Assembly: GCA_946610035.1 (NCBI GenBank)
Contig: CAMOCC010000014.1
Location: 1-45,999 of the forward strand
Source of the DNA: an uncultured Verrucomicrobiota bacterium
GTDB taxonomy: Bacteria; Verrucomicrobiota; Kiritimatiellia; RFP12; UBA1067
DNA: 45,999 bases
Direction: 5' to 3'
A program made the position numbers and the translations under genes. How positions within the stretch are numbered: position 1 is the stretch's first letter; each line of letters opens with the position of its first letter. Under the pieces are notes generated by a model that made no database searches, was not told the DNA's origin, and saw nothing but the letters and a program-made list of their open reading frames with translations. Of this stretch, positions 31,451 through 41,100 are shown piece by piece.

Positions 31451-34400
31451 ATGAAGAAAAGCCTGTTCCTCATGATGTGCGTCCCTGCATTCGCGGCTGC
31501 GGCCGCAGCGGTGGATGCAGCGCAGCCCGAACCATGGGCCGACGCGTCCGTGAACTCCATCAACCGCCTTCCGGCGGCGGCGTTTCTGCCGCCGCTTGCG
31601 GACGAGAAGGCGGCGCTTTCGGACGCGCTCGTCCCGGAGACGCCGTACGTCAAGTCGCTCAACGGAGACTGGCGCTTCAAGTGGGTCGGCGATCCGGCGC
31701 GGCGTCCGCTCGACTTCTGGAAGGAGGATTTCGACGACTCGAGATGGGGAACGATCGACGTGCCGTCCTGCGTCGAGATGCGCGGGTACGGAGTTCCGAT
31801 GTACACGAACGTCCGCTATCCGCACAAGATAACGCCGCCGAAGATACTCGACCGCGACACAGGGCGGGCGGACTACAATCCGGTTTCTAGCTACCGCACG
31901 ACTTTCACCGTTCCGTCGGACTGGAAAGGCCGCGACGTCATCCTCCGCTTTGACGGCGTCTACTCGGCGTACACCGTCTGGGTCAACGGAAAGCGCGTCG
32001 GCTATGCCGAAGACTCAAAGCTCCCCTCCGAGTTCGACATCACGGAGTATCTGAGCGATGCCGCGAACCTCCTCTGTGTCCAAGTGTTTAGGTGGTGCGA
32101 CGGCAGCTATCTCGAAGACCAAGACATGTTCCGATTCTCCGGTATCTTCCGCGACGTCTCCATCTATGCGCGCCCGAAGGACGGAATACGCGATGTGGCG
32201 GTAAAGACGCGGCCACTTGACGGCGGATATGAAAGCTGGAGCCTTGAGCTGAAAATGGAGAACGGCGGGTCTGCTTCACTCTATGACGCAGATCAGAAGA
32301 AAGTCGGAGACTTGGCTCCTGTCTCCAACTCCAACTATCAACTCCAACTCAAACCTCGCCTCTGGAGCGCCGAGGATCCGTACCTGTACACCCTCGTCGT
32401 GAAGAAGGGCGATGACATCCGCTCGCTCAAGGTCGGCTTCAAGGAGCAGAAGGTCGTCGGGCACACGTTCATGGTAAACGGAATGCCGGTGAAGCTCAAG
32501 GGCGTTAACAGGCACGAGACGAATCCGGAGAACGGACGCACCGTTTCGCTCGAGGACATGGAGCGCGACATCACGCTGATGAAGCGCTACAACATCAACA
32601 CCGTAAGGACGTCGCACTATCCGAACCACCATCTCTGGTACGATCTATGCGACCGCTACGGACTTTACGTCGTCGCGGAGGCGAACGTAGAGGGGCACGA
32701 GCCAGCGTACGGCGACAACGGGCTAGGACGCAAGCCTGAGTGGGATCATACGATCGTCGAGCGCAACGTCAGGCAGGTTCTTTTCTACCGCAACCATCCG
32801 TCCATCACGATGTGGTCGATGGGCAACGAGACAGGTCACGGCGACTGCTTTGTCCATGCGATAGACGCAGTGCGCAAGCTCGATCCGGGGCGCCTCATCC
32901 ACTGGGAGCGCGGCAACACGCTTGCGGACGTCGACTCGCGCATGTATCCCGACGTCGACTGGGTGGACAAGAAGGGCAAGCTAGGCGACGGGCCGGCGAA
33001 CGGCGAGACGATGGAGGACAAATACAGCCGCCCCGAGTCCGCGTATTCCGCAGGCAAGCCGTTCTTCATGTGCGAATATGCGCATGCGATGGGCAACGCG
33101 CTCGGAAACTTCCAGGAGTACTGGGACGTCATCTACAAGCACGAGTCTCTTGTCGGCGGCTGCATCTGGGATTGGATCGACCAGGCGATCTGGAAGGAGA
33201 CGGACCGCATCGGACCCGATGGCAGGCCTGTGCGCGTTCTTGCGTACGGCGGCGATTTCGACGAACAGCCGAACGACGGTCCGTTCTGCGTGAACGGAGT
33301 CATCGATCCGGAGCGCAACGTCACGCCAAAGCTTCTCGAGGTCGGACAGGTCCACCGCAATCTCATCGTGACGAAGCGCGACGACGGATCGTTCGAACTC
33401 CTGAACCGCAACTGCTTTACGGACGCAAATGCGTTCGACGGAAGCTGGGAGCTGATCGCGGACGGGCTGCCCGTCGCGAAGGGCGCGGTTAAGGTTCCGT
33501 CCGTTGCTCCGCTTGCGCGCGGCACGATCGAGGCCGTCGGACTTGGCGATGCCGTCGCTCGCCGTTCGAAGACGGAGGAACTCTTCGTCAACTTCGCCTT
33601 CGCGACTCGGACAGACGCGCCGTGGGCTACGGCTGGTTGGATCGTCGCTCGCGATCAGATACAGCTGGCCGCCGGAGAGCGGAAGGCGAAATCTGTAGCC
33701 GCAGACGCTTCCGCCGTCCGCTTCAATTCAACCGACGACGCGCTTACCATCAGCTGTGGAAAGACAGTCGCGACGTTCTCGCGAAGGACGGGCACGCTTT
33801 CGAAGCTCGTGATGGACGGGACGGCGATACTTTCCGATGCCGCTCCTGGTTTTGCGTCGGGTCCGCGTCTCACGTGCGCGCGCGGATTCACGGACAACGA
33901 CAAGTGGATTGCGACGGGCGATTCGTGGCGCAACGAGAGATCGCGCAGCTTCTTTGGCTCGGGGCTTTCGCAGCTGCGCTACCATCCAGAGCCGCTCGTC
34001 GTCTCGAACGCCACGGTGACGGCAGTCGTTGACGTTGCCGGCTCGAAGGGGTGCGGTTTCAGGCACACGACGAGCTGGACGTTCAATGCGGATGGATCGA
34101 TCGACGTCGCCAACAAGTCCGAGCCGTACGGAAAGCTTCCCGTCCTAGCGCGTCTCGGCGTGTCGCTAAGGCTTTCGCCGGCGCTGGAGCGGATGAAGTT
34201 CTACGGACGCGGTCCGCAGGAGAACTACATCGACCGCAAGACGTCCGCTTTCCTCGGCGTATGGGAGTCGACAGTCACTGACAGGTTCGTGAGCTATGTG
34301 CGTCCGCAGGACAGCGGCATGGCGTGCGACGTGCGCTGGGCCGAGTTCACCGACGAATCGGGACGCGGCGTGCGCGTGACGGGTCCGGAGCCGCTTTTCG

Positions 34401-34630
34401 TGCAGGCGCTGCACTACACGTGGGAGGATCTCTGGTTCGCTGCGTTCAAGAACGGCGAGGACCGCTATCGCGCGGCGCTTGTGCCGCGTCCGGAGGTGTG
34501 CCTCAACATCGACGCGCGCCAGACGGGGCTTGGCGGCGCCTCTTGCGGCCCCGGGCCGATGTGGAAGTACCGCTTCGATTCGTCTAAGCCCGTCAGCTGG
34601 ACGTATCGCCTCGAGAGCGTCGCCCGGTGA
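31451..34630 (+). CDS. Secreted GH2 beta-galactosidase of LacZ type
   Basis: The product has 1059 residues with a signal peptide of about 23 residues. The full LacZ five-domain layout is visible: sugar-binding domain (SLNGDWRFKWVGDP, YGVPMYTNVRYPH), immunoglobulin-like domain, TIM barrel with 'MWSMGNETGHG' (acid/base Glu460) and 'FFMCEYAHAMGNALGNFQEYW' (nucleophile Glu542), and a C-terminal Bgal_small_N-type domain (FSRRTGTLSKLVMDGTAIL, then PRLTCARGFTDNDKW and MKFYGRGPQENYIDRK). Length matches E. coli LacZ (about 1020). It should release terminal beta-galactose in the periplasm. It is the last gene of the operon begun at 22190. Confidence 0.92.
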   Translation: MKKSLFLMMCVPAFAAAAAAVDAAQPEPWADASVNSINRLPAAAFLPPLADEKAALSDALVPETPYVKSLNGDWRFKWVGDPARRPLDFWKEDFDDSRWGTIDVPSCVEMRGYGVPMYTNVRYPHKITPPKILDRDTGRADYNPVSSYRTTFTVPSDWKGRDVILRFDGVYSAYTVWVNGKRVGYAEDSKLPSEFDITEYLSDAANLLCVQVFRWCDGSYLEDQDMFRFSGIFRDVSIYARPKDGIRDVAVKTRPLDGGYESWSLELKMENGGSASLYDADQKKVGDLAPVSNSNYQLQLKPRLWSAEDPYLYTLVVKKGDDIRSLKVGFKEQKVVGHTFMVNGMPVKLKGVNRHETNPENGRTVSLEDMERDITLMKRYNINTVRTSHYPNHHLWYDLCDRYGLYVVAEANVEGHEPAYGDNGLGRKPEWDHTIVERNVRQVLFYRNHPSITMWSMGNETGHGDCFVHAIDAVRKLDPGRLIHWERGNTLADVDSRMYPDVDWVDKKGKLGDGPANGETMEDKYSRPESAYSAGKPFFMCEYAHAMGNALGNFQEYWDVIYKHESLVGGCIWDWIDQAIWKETDRIGPDGRPVRVLAYGGDFDEQPNDGPFCVNGVIDPERNVTPKLLEVGQVHRNLIVTKRDDGSFELLNRNCFTDANAFDGSWELIADGLPVAKGAVKVPSVAPLARGTIEAVGLGDAVARRSKTEELFVNFAFATRTDAPWATAGWIVARDQIQLAAGERKAKSVAADASAVRFNSTDDALTISCGKTVATFSRRTGTLSKLVMDGTAILSDAAPGFASGPRLTCARGFTDNDKWIATGDSWRNERSRSFFGSGLSQLRYHPEPLVVSNATVTAVVDVAGSKGCGFRHTTSWTFNADGSIDVANKSEPYGKLPVLARLGVSLRLSPALERMKFYGRGPQENYIDRKTSAFLGVWESTVTDRFVSYVRPQDSGMACDVRWAEFTDESGRGVRVTGPEPLFVQALHYTWEDLWFAAFKNGEDRYRAALVPRPEVCLNIDARQTGLGGASCGPGPMWKYRFDSSKPVSWTYRLESVAR

Positions 34631-34650
34631 AGGCGCCTGCTTTTTGCCCT

Positions 34651-34714
34651 GCGTAAATTTCACGATGTTTTCTGCGTTGCGTTCACGCAGTCGGAATGTG
34701 TTATATGCTATAAT
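34651..34714 (+). promoter_or_regulatory. Operator-promoter 5 (GH3 copy 2 and acyltransferase)
   Basis: Half-sites GCGTAAATTTCAC (34651-34663) and GCGTTGCGTTCAC (34674-34686) have a 23-bp period. TATAAT follows after 22 bp at 34709-34714. Only six bases separate it from ATG 34721, so the transcript should start at or beside the start codon. Confidence 0.8.
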
Positions 34715-34720
34715 CGTTAC

Positions 34721-36775
34721 ATGAAAACTGTAAAAATCATGTTGGCGGGCGCGGCGGCTGTTGCCGTTGCGCAGGTTGTTGCGATGCCGGGCGCATCCCG
34801 GCGCGCAGAGGCGGAGGCCCAGGCCAAGGCGATCTTCGAGAAGCTTGCGCCCAACGACGCGGTCTCGCTGCTGATGATGGACAATCCCGAGATCAAGGAC
34901 CCGGCGATTCCCCGCCACCACTGGTGGAACGAGGGACTTCACGGCGTAGCGCGCGCGGGCCTCGCGACGATGTTCCCGCAGACGATCGGGCGCGCCGCGA
35001 CGTTTGACGCCGAACTGGAGCACAAGGTCGGCGACGTGATATCCACCGAGGCGCGCGCAAAGCACAACCTCTTCCGCGCGAAGGGACTTCGCGGAATCTA
35101 CACCGGCCTCACGTACTGGAGCCCCAACGTAAACATGTTCCGCGACGCCCACTGGGGCCGCGGACAGGAGACGTTCGGCGAGGACCCCTATCTCGCCGGC
35201 GTCATGGGCACGGAGTTCGTCAAGGGCCTTCAGGGCGACGACCCGAAGTTCATCAAGATCGCCGCGTGCGCCAAGCACTACGCCGTCCACTCTGGCCCCG
35301 AGAAGCTGCGCCACGAGTTCAACGTCGACCTCGACATGCGCGACCTCTACGAGTACTATCTTCCCGCGTTCAGGATGCTCGTCGTCGACGGGAAGTGCGA
35401 GCAGGTCATGGGAGCCTACTCGGCTGTCAACGGAATCCCGTGCTGCGCGAGCAAGTTCCTCCTCAGGGACGTCCTCCGCGGCGAGTGGGGCTTCCGCGGC
35501 ACGGTCGTTAGCGACGTGGGCGCGGTCAACGACGTGTCCGCGAACCACAAGTACACCAAGACCAAGGTCGATGGGTGCCTCGCGACGATCGCGGGCGGAC
35601 TCGACATCTGCAGCGAGGGCACGTACGACTGCCTTCGCGCCGAGGTGCGCGAGGGACGCGTCACGAAGGAGCAGCTGCGCGAGCCGGTGCTGAACATCCT
35701 CACGACTCGCATCCTTCTCGGCAACATCGGCGACGTGAAGACGCCGTGGGACGGCCTCGGCGAAAATGACGTCGCGACGCCCGAGAACAAGGCGCTTGCG
35801 CTCCAGTGCGCCGACGAGTCGATGGTCCTCCTCAAGAACGACGGGATACTTCCGCTCGACAAGTCCACGCTCAAGGCCGTCAACGTCTGGGGCCGTTCGG
35901 ACGAGACGAGGGCGCTTGTGGGCAACTACGAAGGCTCGGCGGGAATGTACATGACCGCGCGCGCTGGACTTGCCGCGGAGCTCGGCGCGGGCGTCGCGAT
36001 CGAGGGTGACCATGCGCAGTACATGATCGCGTTCATCGGCATGAACTCGGGTGACGAGGGCGAGGGCCACGACAAGAACAACTGCAAGCTCTGGAACAGG
36101 CAGATCGAGGAGCTCCAGAAGATGCAGAAGGACCGCAAGCGCCGTCCGATAATCTCCGTCCTCTTCGGCGGCAGCCAGCAGGAGATCAAGGAGGTCTGCG
36201 AGCTTTCCGACGCTGTTCTCCACGCGTGGTATCCGGGCGAGCAGGGCGGACGCGCCATCGCGCGCACGATCATCGGTGCGAACAATCCGGCCGGACGCCT
36301 TCCGCTCACGTTCATGGAGAACTACGAGGAGGAGGCGGACATCAAGGACTACAAGCTTCCCGGACGCACCTACCTCTACGCGACGAAGAAGCCGCTCTTC
36401 CCGTTCGGCTTTGGTCTCAGCTACACGACGTTCGGGTATGACGGACTCAAGGTCTACAAGACCAAGGACGGAGTCGCCGCCACGGTCAAGGTGACGAACA
36501 CAGGCAAGCTCGCGGGCGATGAAGTCGTCCAGCTCTACGTCCGTTCCCCGAAGGATTCCGGCGACCGCCGCATCCACCACCTCGAGGGCTTCGACCGCAT
36601 AAGCCTCAAGCCGGGCGAGACGAAGACGGTGACGTTCAACCTCTCGAAGGAGCAGCTCATGCAGTTCGGCATGGACGGAAAGCAGTCGCTTGCGAAGGGC
36701 GAGTACGAGTTCTTCGTCGGCGGAGGTCAGCCCGGCTTCACCGACGGCGTACAGTCCGCGAAGCTCGCCTTCTGA
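34721..36775 (+). CDS. Secreted GH3-family beta-glycosidase, copy 2
   Basis: The product has 684 residues with a signal peptide (MKTVKIMLAGAAAVAVAQVVA). It is collinear with the GH3 at 29393: 'YWSPNVNMFRDAHWGRGQETFGEDPYL', 'CAKHYAVHSGPEKLRHEFNVD', 'GTVVSDVGAV' with nucleophile Asp265, and a similar C-terminal fibronectin-III-like domain ending 'VGGGQPGF'. The pair arose by duplication, but each now sits under a different operator, and inserts near residues 125-130 differ (LRGIYTGLTYW here). No ribosome-binding site precedes the ATG, in line with a leaderless message. The likely role is exo-cleavage of beta-xylosyl or beta-glucosyl ends. Confidence 0.9.
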   Translation: MKTVKIMLAGAAAVAVAQVVAMPGASRRAEAEAQAKAIFEKLAPNDAVSLLMMDNPEIKDPAIPRHHWWNEGLHGVARAGLATMFPQTIGRAATFDAELEHKVGDVISTEARAKHNLFRAKGLRGIYTGLTYWSPNVNMFRDAHWGRGQETFGEDPYLAGVMGTEFVKGLQGDDPKFIKIAACAKHYAVHSGPEKLRHEFNVDLDMRDLYEYYLPAFRMLVVDGKCEQVMGAYSAVNGIPCCASKFLLRDVLRGEWGFRGTVVSDVGAVNDVSANHKYTKTKVDGCLATIAGGLDICSEGTYDCLRAEVREGRVTKEQLREPVLNILTTRILLGNIGDVKTPWDGLGENDVATPENKALALQCADESMVLLKNDGILPLDKSTLKAVNVWGRSDETRALVGNYEGSAGMYMTARAGLAAELGAGVAIEGDHAQYMIAFIGMNSGDEGEGHDKNNCKLWNRQIEELQKMQKDRKRRPIISVLFGGSQQEIKEVCELSDAVLHAWYPGEQGGRAIARTIIGANNPAGRLPLTFMENYEEEADIKDYKLPGRTYLYATKKPLFPFGFGLSYTTFGYDGLKVYKTKDGVAATVKVTNTGKLAGDEVVQLYVRSPKDSGDRRIHHLEGFDRISLKPGETKTVTFNLSKEQLMQFGMDGKQSLAKGEYEFFVGGGQPGFTDGVQSAKLAF

Positions 36776-36831
36776 CAAGGCGTCGCCACTGCGGCGCGCG
36801 CCAGTTATAAGCAAGGAAAGGTAAATTCGAT

Positions 36832-37899
36832 ATGCAAGACAAGACGGGGAGAATCGAATTTCTCGACTGGCTGCGCGCCGTTGCGTGCTTTCTAGTGATG
36901 CTCATCCACTCGTGCGAGTGCATCTACAGCAACGACTACACATATTCGTTCCCGTCCGAGACGGCGCGCTGGAGCATCGTGTTCATAAGCGGCTTCGCGC
37001 GCGTCGCGGTGCCGCTGTTCCTGATGGCGTCGGCGTTCCTGCTTGTGCCGGTGAAGACGGACATGCTCTCGTTCTACAGGCGAAGGCTTTCGCGCGTTGC
37101 GGTTCCTTTCGTCGCATGGCTCGTGCTTTACGCGGTTCTCCCTGCGGCGTGGGGCGAATGGGGGTGGGGCGAGTCGTGGGCGAACCTGCGGCAAGTCTTC
37201 ATCAACTTCGTGCCGCGCGAAAGCCACCTGTGGTTCGTGTACATGCTGCTCGGCGTATACTTCGTCATGCCCGTCGTCTCGCCGTGGCTTGAGCGCTGCT
37301 CGGCGCGCGAGGAGCTCGTCCTTCTCGGGATATGGCTCTTCACGTCGCTGTTATGGCGCTTCCACGAGGCGTTCGGTCCGGTCTTCGGCGAGTGCTGGTG
37401 GAATCCATGGCCGACGTTCCACTATGTCAGCGGACCGATCGGCTACATACTGCTGGCCCACTGGATCCGCTTCCGGCTTGCGTGGACGCCGCGCCAGATC
37501 GTCGTCCGGTGTGTGCCGATCTTCCTCGCGTGCTGGGCGTGGTGCATGTACAGCTTCTACACGCGAAGCTTCCGCGTCGAGGCGGTGAGCGCGCTTGAGA
37601 TAGACTGGCAGCCTACGGCGTTTGCGCCCGTGCTGATGAGCTTTGCCGCGTTTGCCCTGATGACGCTCATACGCGGAGTTCCTGTTGCGCTGCGCAATGC
37701 CGTCGCGGAGGTTTCGCGCCAGAGCTACGGCATGTATCTGATGCACATGATGTTCCTGCCGGCCTGGTTCGGGGTGATGTCGCCGAGGCTTCCCGCCCCG
37801 GCTGCAATCCTCGCGACCGCGCTTGCCACGTACGCCACGTCGTTCGTGGTCACATGGGCGCTCTCGAAGGTGCCGTACCTGCGCAGGATCGTCGGGTGA
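36832..37899 (+). CDS. Membrane acyltransferase (acyltransferase 3 family)
   Basis: The product has 355 residues, strongly hydrophobic with about ten predicted membrane helices. The N-terminus 'RIEFLDWLRAVACFLVMLIHSCE' has the family's R-x-x-x-L-D-x-L-R-A and membrane-embedded His; 'ESHLWFVYMLLGVYFVMPVV' and 'SYGMYLMHMMF' are also typical. Such proteins move acyl groups (often acetyl) across or onto surface glycans. It follows the GH3 gene by 56 bp with AAGGAAAGG upstream and no own operator, so it is probably co-transcribed. A biosynthetic acyltransferase inside a degradative operon is unexpected; it could modify the cell's own surface polymer or an oligosaccharide. Confidence 0.85.
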   Translation: MQDKTGRIEFLDWLRAVACFLVMLIHSCECIYSNDYTYSFPSETARWSIVFISGFARVAVPLFLMASAFLLVPVKTDMLSFYRRRLSRVAVPFVAWLVLYAVLPAAWGEWGWGESWANLRQVFINFVPRESHLWFVYMLLGVYFVMPVVSPWLERCSAREELVLLGIWLFTSLLWRFHEAFGPVFGECWWNPWPTFHYVSGPIGYILLAHWIRFRLAWTPRQIVVRCVPIFLACWAWCMYSFYTRSFRVEAVSALEIDWQPTAFAPVLMSFAAFALMTLIRGVPVALRNAVAEVSRQSYGMYLMHMMFLPAWFGVMSPRLPAPAAILATALATYATSFVVTWALSKVPYLRRIVG

Positions 37900-37934
37900 A
37901 AATTCAGCTAAACTCTCAATTTGGAGAAATTGCA

Positions 37935-38046
37935 ATGAAGCGTATCGTTTCGTTGCTGTCTTTCCTTGTCGCATCTGCCGCGCTCGTGTCGTATAGGGGG
38001 TTCCGTCGCTCCGCGACGGAACAATGTCGAGCCAGTTTAACTCGTT
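37935..38046 (+). pseudogene. Orphan signal-peptide stub interrupted by a REP-like element
   Basis: ATG 37935 has GGAG 8 nt upstream and encodes MKRIVSLLSFLVASAALVS, a convincing signal peptide. The sequence then runs into the palindrome at 37996-38024. No mature protein follows. The frame happens to stay open through operator 6 into the GH30 gene, in frame, so an N-terminally extended read-through product is formally possible. I read it as the 5' end of a lost secreted-protein gene. Confidence 0.55.
37996..38024. repeat. REP-like palindrome, copy 1
   Basis: After GGGGG comes TTCCGTCGC-TCC-GCGACGGAA, a perfect 9-bp-arm hairpin (38001-38021), then CAA. A sister copy at 45958-45986 differs by a compensating base pair (TTGCGTCGC/GCGACGCAA), so the stem is conserved. 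Confidence 0.75.
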
Positions 38047-38110
38047 GCGCAATTTTTACGGCGATTTTTGCGCGTATTTCCTGTTGCCGATTGATTGATT
38101 ATGCTATAAT
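38047..38110 (+). promoter_or_regulatory. Operator-promoter 6 (three-module GH30/GH99-like/GH43 gene)
   Basis: Half-sites GCGCAATTTTTAC (38047-38059) and GCGCGTATTTCCT (38070-38082) have a 23-bp period. TATAAT follows after 22 bp at 38105-38110. The -35 position is not consensus. Confidence 0.78.
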
Positions 38111-38144
38111 TTTCGCAAAATCGATAAAGGAAACAAACTTTGAT

Positions 38145-41100
38145 ATGGACCTGAAGAAAGTTACTTTGGCAGGAAGCTTGCTTTCCGTCGGCTGCGCCGT
38201 TGCGGCGCAGGGCGTTGAATTCAGGACGACGACATTCGCCGAGCGCTGGCGCGACGCGTCGGCGTCCGTTGAGTCGGCGAAGGCCTCGGGCGCAGACTTG
38301 AGCCTCGACCTTGCGGCGACGGACCAGACGGTGCTCGGGTTCGGCGTGTGCGCAAGCGAGCTCAGCTGGAATTCCCTCTCCGCCCTGGGCGAGGCGGATC
38401 GGAAGTCGATTCTCGACGAGATGTTCTCGAAGGACGGCGGCGCGTTCTCGGTTATCCGCACGCCAATCGGCGCGAGCGACTTCGCGACGGACTTCTATTC
38501 CTACTCCGAGACGCCCGGCGACTTTGCGATGGAGAAGTTCTCCATAGAGCGCGACCGCAAGGCGCTCCTTCCGCTGCTGAAGGAGATCCTCGCGAGAAAC
38601 GACGGAACGTTCAAGGTGTGGGCCTCGCCGTGGTGTCCTCCGCTCTGGATGAAGAAGTCCGGCGCATACGCATCGAAGCCGCAGACAGACCCCACATGGC
38701 CGAAGAACGACTGCTCTCCCGAGCAGCGCGTGCGCGAGGGCGAAGACGGCTTTCTCTGCGACGAAGCGCACTTCGCGGCGTATGCAAAGTACTTCAGGAA
38801 GTACGTCGACGCATACCGCGCCGAGGGCGTGCCGGTGTGGATGGTGATGCCGCAGAACGAGTTCAACAGCGACCAGGTGTTCCCGAGCTGCACGTGGCAG
38901 GCGAAGTCGCTCGCGGCATTCGTCGGGAAGTACCTCGGTCCGGCGCTCGAGGGAAGCGGAACGGAGCTCTACTTCGGCACGATGGAGCGTCCGTCGCTCG
39001 AAATGGCGCGCACCATACTCGACGACCCCGACTGCCGCAGATACGTGAAGGGCGCGGGCTTCCAGTGGGCCGGCAAGGGCGCGATCGGCAAGGTGCGCGA
39101 GCGCTATCCCGATCTTGTCCTCATGCAGACGGAGCAGGAATGCGGCGACGGACGCAACGACTGGCGCCACGCGCGCCATTCGTGGGAGCTGATGCGGCAC
39201 TACTTCCGCTGCGGCGTCTCCTACTACTGCTACTGGAACCTCTCGCTCGTGGACAACGCGATGAGCCGATGGGGTTGGCGGCAGAACTCGCTCGTGAGCG
39301 TCGTGCCTGCAAAACGCTCCTTCGCGTACAACGTCGAGTACCATGTGCTCAAGCAGCTGAGCCACTACGTGAAGCACGGCGCGCGCAGGCTGAAGACGGC
39401 GGAAGGCGACTGGCTTGCGTTCGTCAATCCCGACGGATCGGTCGTCGTCGCGTTCGGAAACGCCGGGCCCGCCCGCAATGCGACGGTCGCAATCGGCGGC
39501 GCGGCGTGGAAGGTTTCGCTTCCTGCGGATTCCGTCTCGACGCTCGTCCTTCCGTCCAGCGGTCTGCGCCATGCGGGGAGCCCGGTGTACCCGACGTATG
39601 ACGGGCGCGTCATGGCCGGATACCAGGGATGGTTCCACAACCGCTCAGGCGGCGTGATGTTTCCAGACGAGAAGTCTGTGCGCATCGACATGTGGCCGGA
39701 CGTCTCGGAGTACGAGAAGACGTACCAGACGGGCCTCAAGCTCTCGAACGGGGAGGGCGCGCGCTTCTTCTGCTCGGACGACGAGTCGACTGTCGAGACG
39801 CACTTCCGCTGGATGGAGGAGTACGGACTCGACGGCGTATTCCTTCAGCGATTCTTCGGCAACGCGACAAAGAAGACGAAGGAGGCGCGCGAGGAGTCCG
39901 TGACTGTGATCCGACATTCCCTGAAGTCCGCCCAGCGCCATTCGCGCGCGATTTCGATCATGTACGACCTCTCGGGACTCAAGCCTGGACGCGACGACTG
40001 CATGAAGCTCGTCGACGACTGGAAGTTCCTCGTCGACGAAGTGAAGGTCACGAACTACGGCGAGCGCAACATGTACCTCCACCACCGCGAGAAGCCGCTC
40101 GTCGTCATCTGGGGCGCCGGATTCCCGGACCGTCCGTACTCGATACGCGACATCAAGCTCGCCGAGTTCATGGATTTCCTAAGGAACGACCCGGAGTACG
40201 GCGGGTGCAGCGTTATGCTTGGGGTGCCGACGCGCTGGCGCGCGCTCGACCACGACTGCGTGAAGGACGACTATCTTCACGAGCTGATCAGGAAGGCCGA
40301 CCTCGTTATGCCGTGGATGGTCGGTCGCTTCAACTCGCGCTCCCCAGACGTCATGTCGCGCTACCGTGGTATCGTCGAGAAGGATGTCGAGTGGTGCAGG
40401 GCCGCGGGCGTCGACTATGTTCCGCTCGTGTACCCCGGCTTCAGCTGGTACAACCTCAGCCGCAAGGAGAAGGGCCTCACGCCGTCCCCGGTGGAGGTGA
40501 TTCCGCGTCAGGGCGGAAAGTTCTACTGGGGCCTAATCGAGAACGCCGTCGCGTCGGGCGCGAAGTCGCTCTACGTCGCGATGTTCGACGAAGTGAACGA
40601 GGGGACCGCGGTCTTCAAGGTGTCGGACGCGCCGCCCGTCGGGGAGACCGTGAAGTTCGCGAAGATGGACGGACAGCCCTCCGACCACTACCTGTTCCTT
40701 ACCGGCGAAGCGGGCAAGCTTCTCCGCGGCGAGCGCAAGCCGCTTCCGGCGGGCGAGCTCCCGGTCCGCACGTTCAAGTATGAGGGCAACCCGTTCGCAA
40801 CACACTTTTACTATGCCGACCCTTCTGCGCACGTGTGGAACGGCAGGCTCTACGTATATCCTTCGCACGACATCGATCCGCCGGTCGGATGCGACCTGAT
40901 GGACCGCTACCACGTCCTCTCGACCGACGACATGGTGAACTGGGTCGACCACGGCGAGTTCATGCGCGCGAGCGACGTCGAATGGGGGCGTCCCGAGGGC
41001 GGCTTCATGTGGGCCCCCGACTGCGCGTACAGGGACGGCAAGTACTACTTCTACTTCCCGCATCCGTCGCTCTCGCGCTGGAACGACAGCTGGCTCATCG

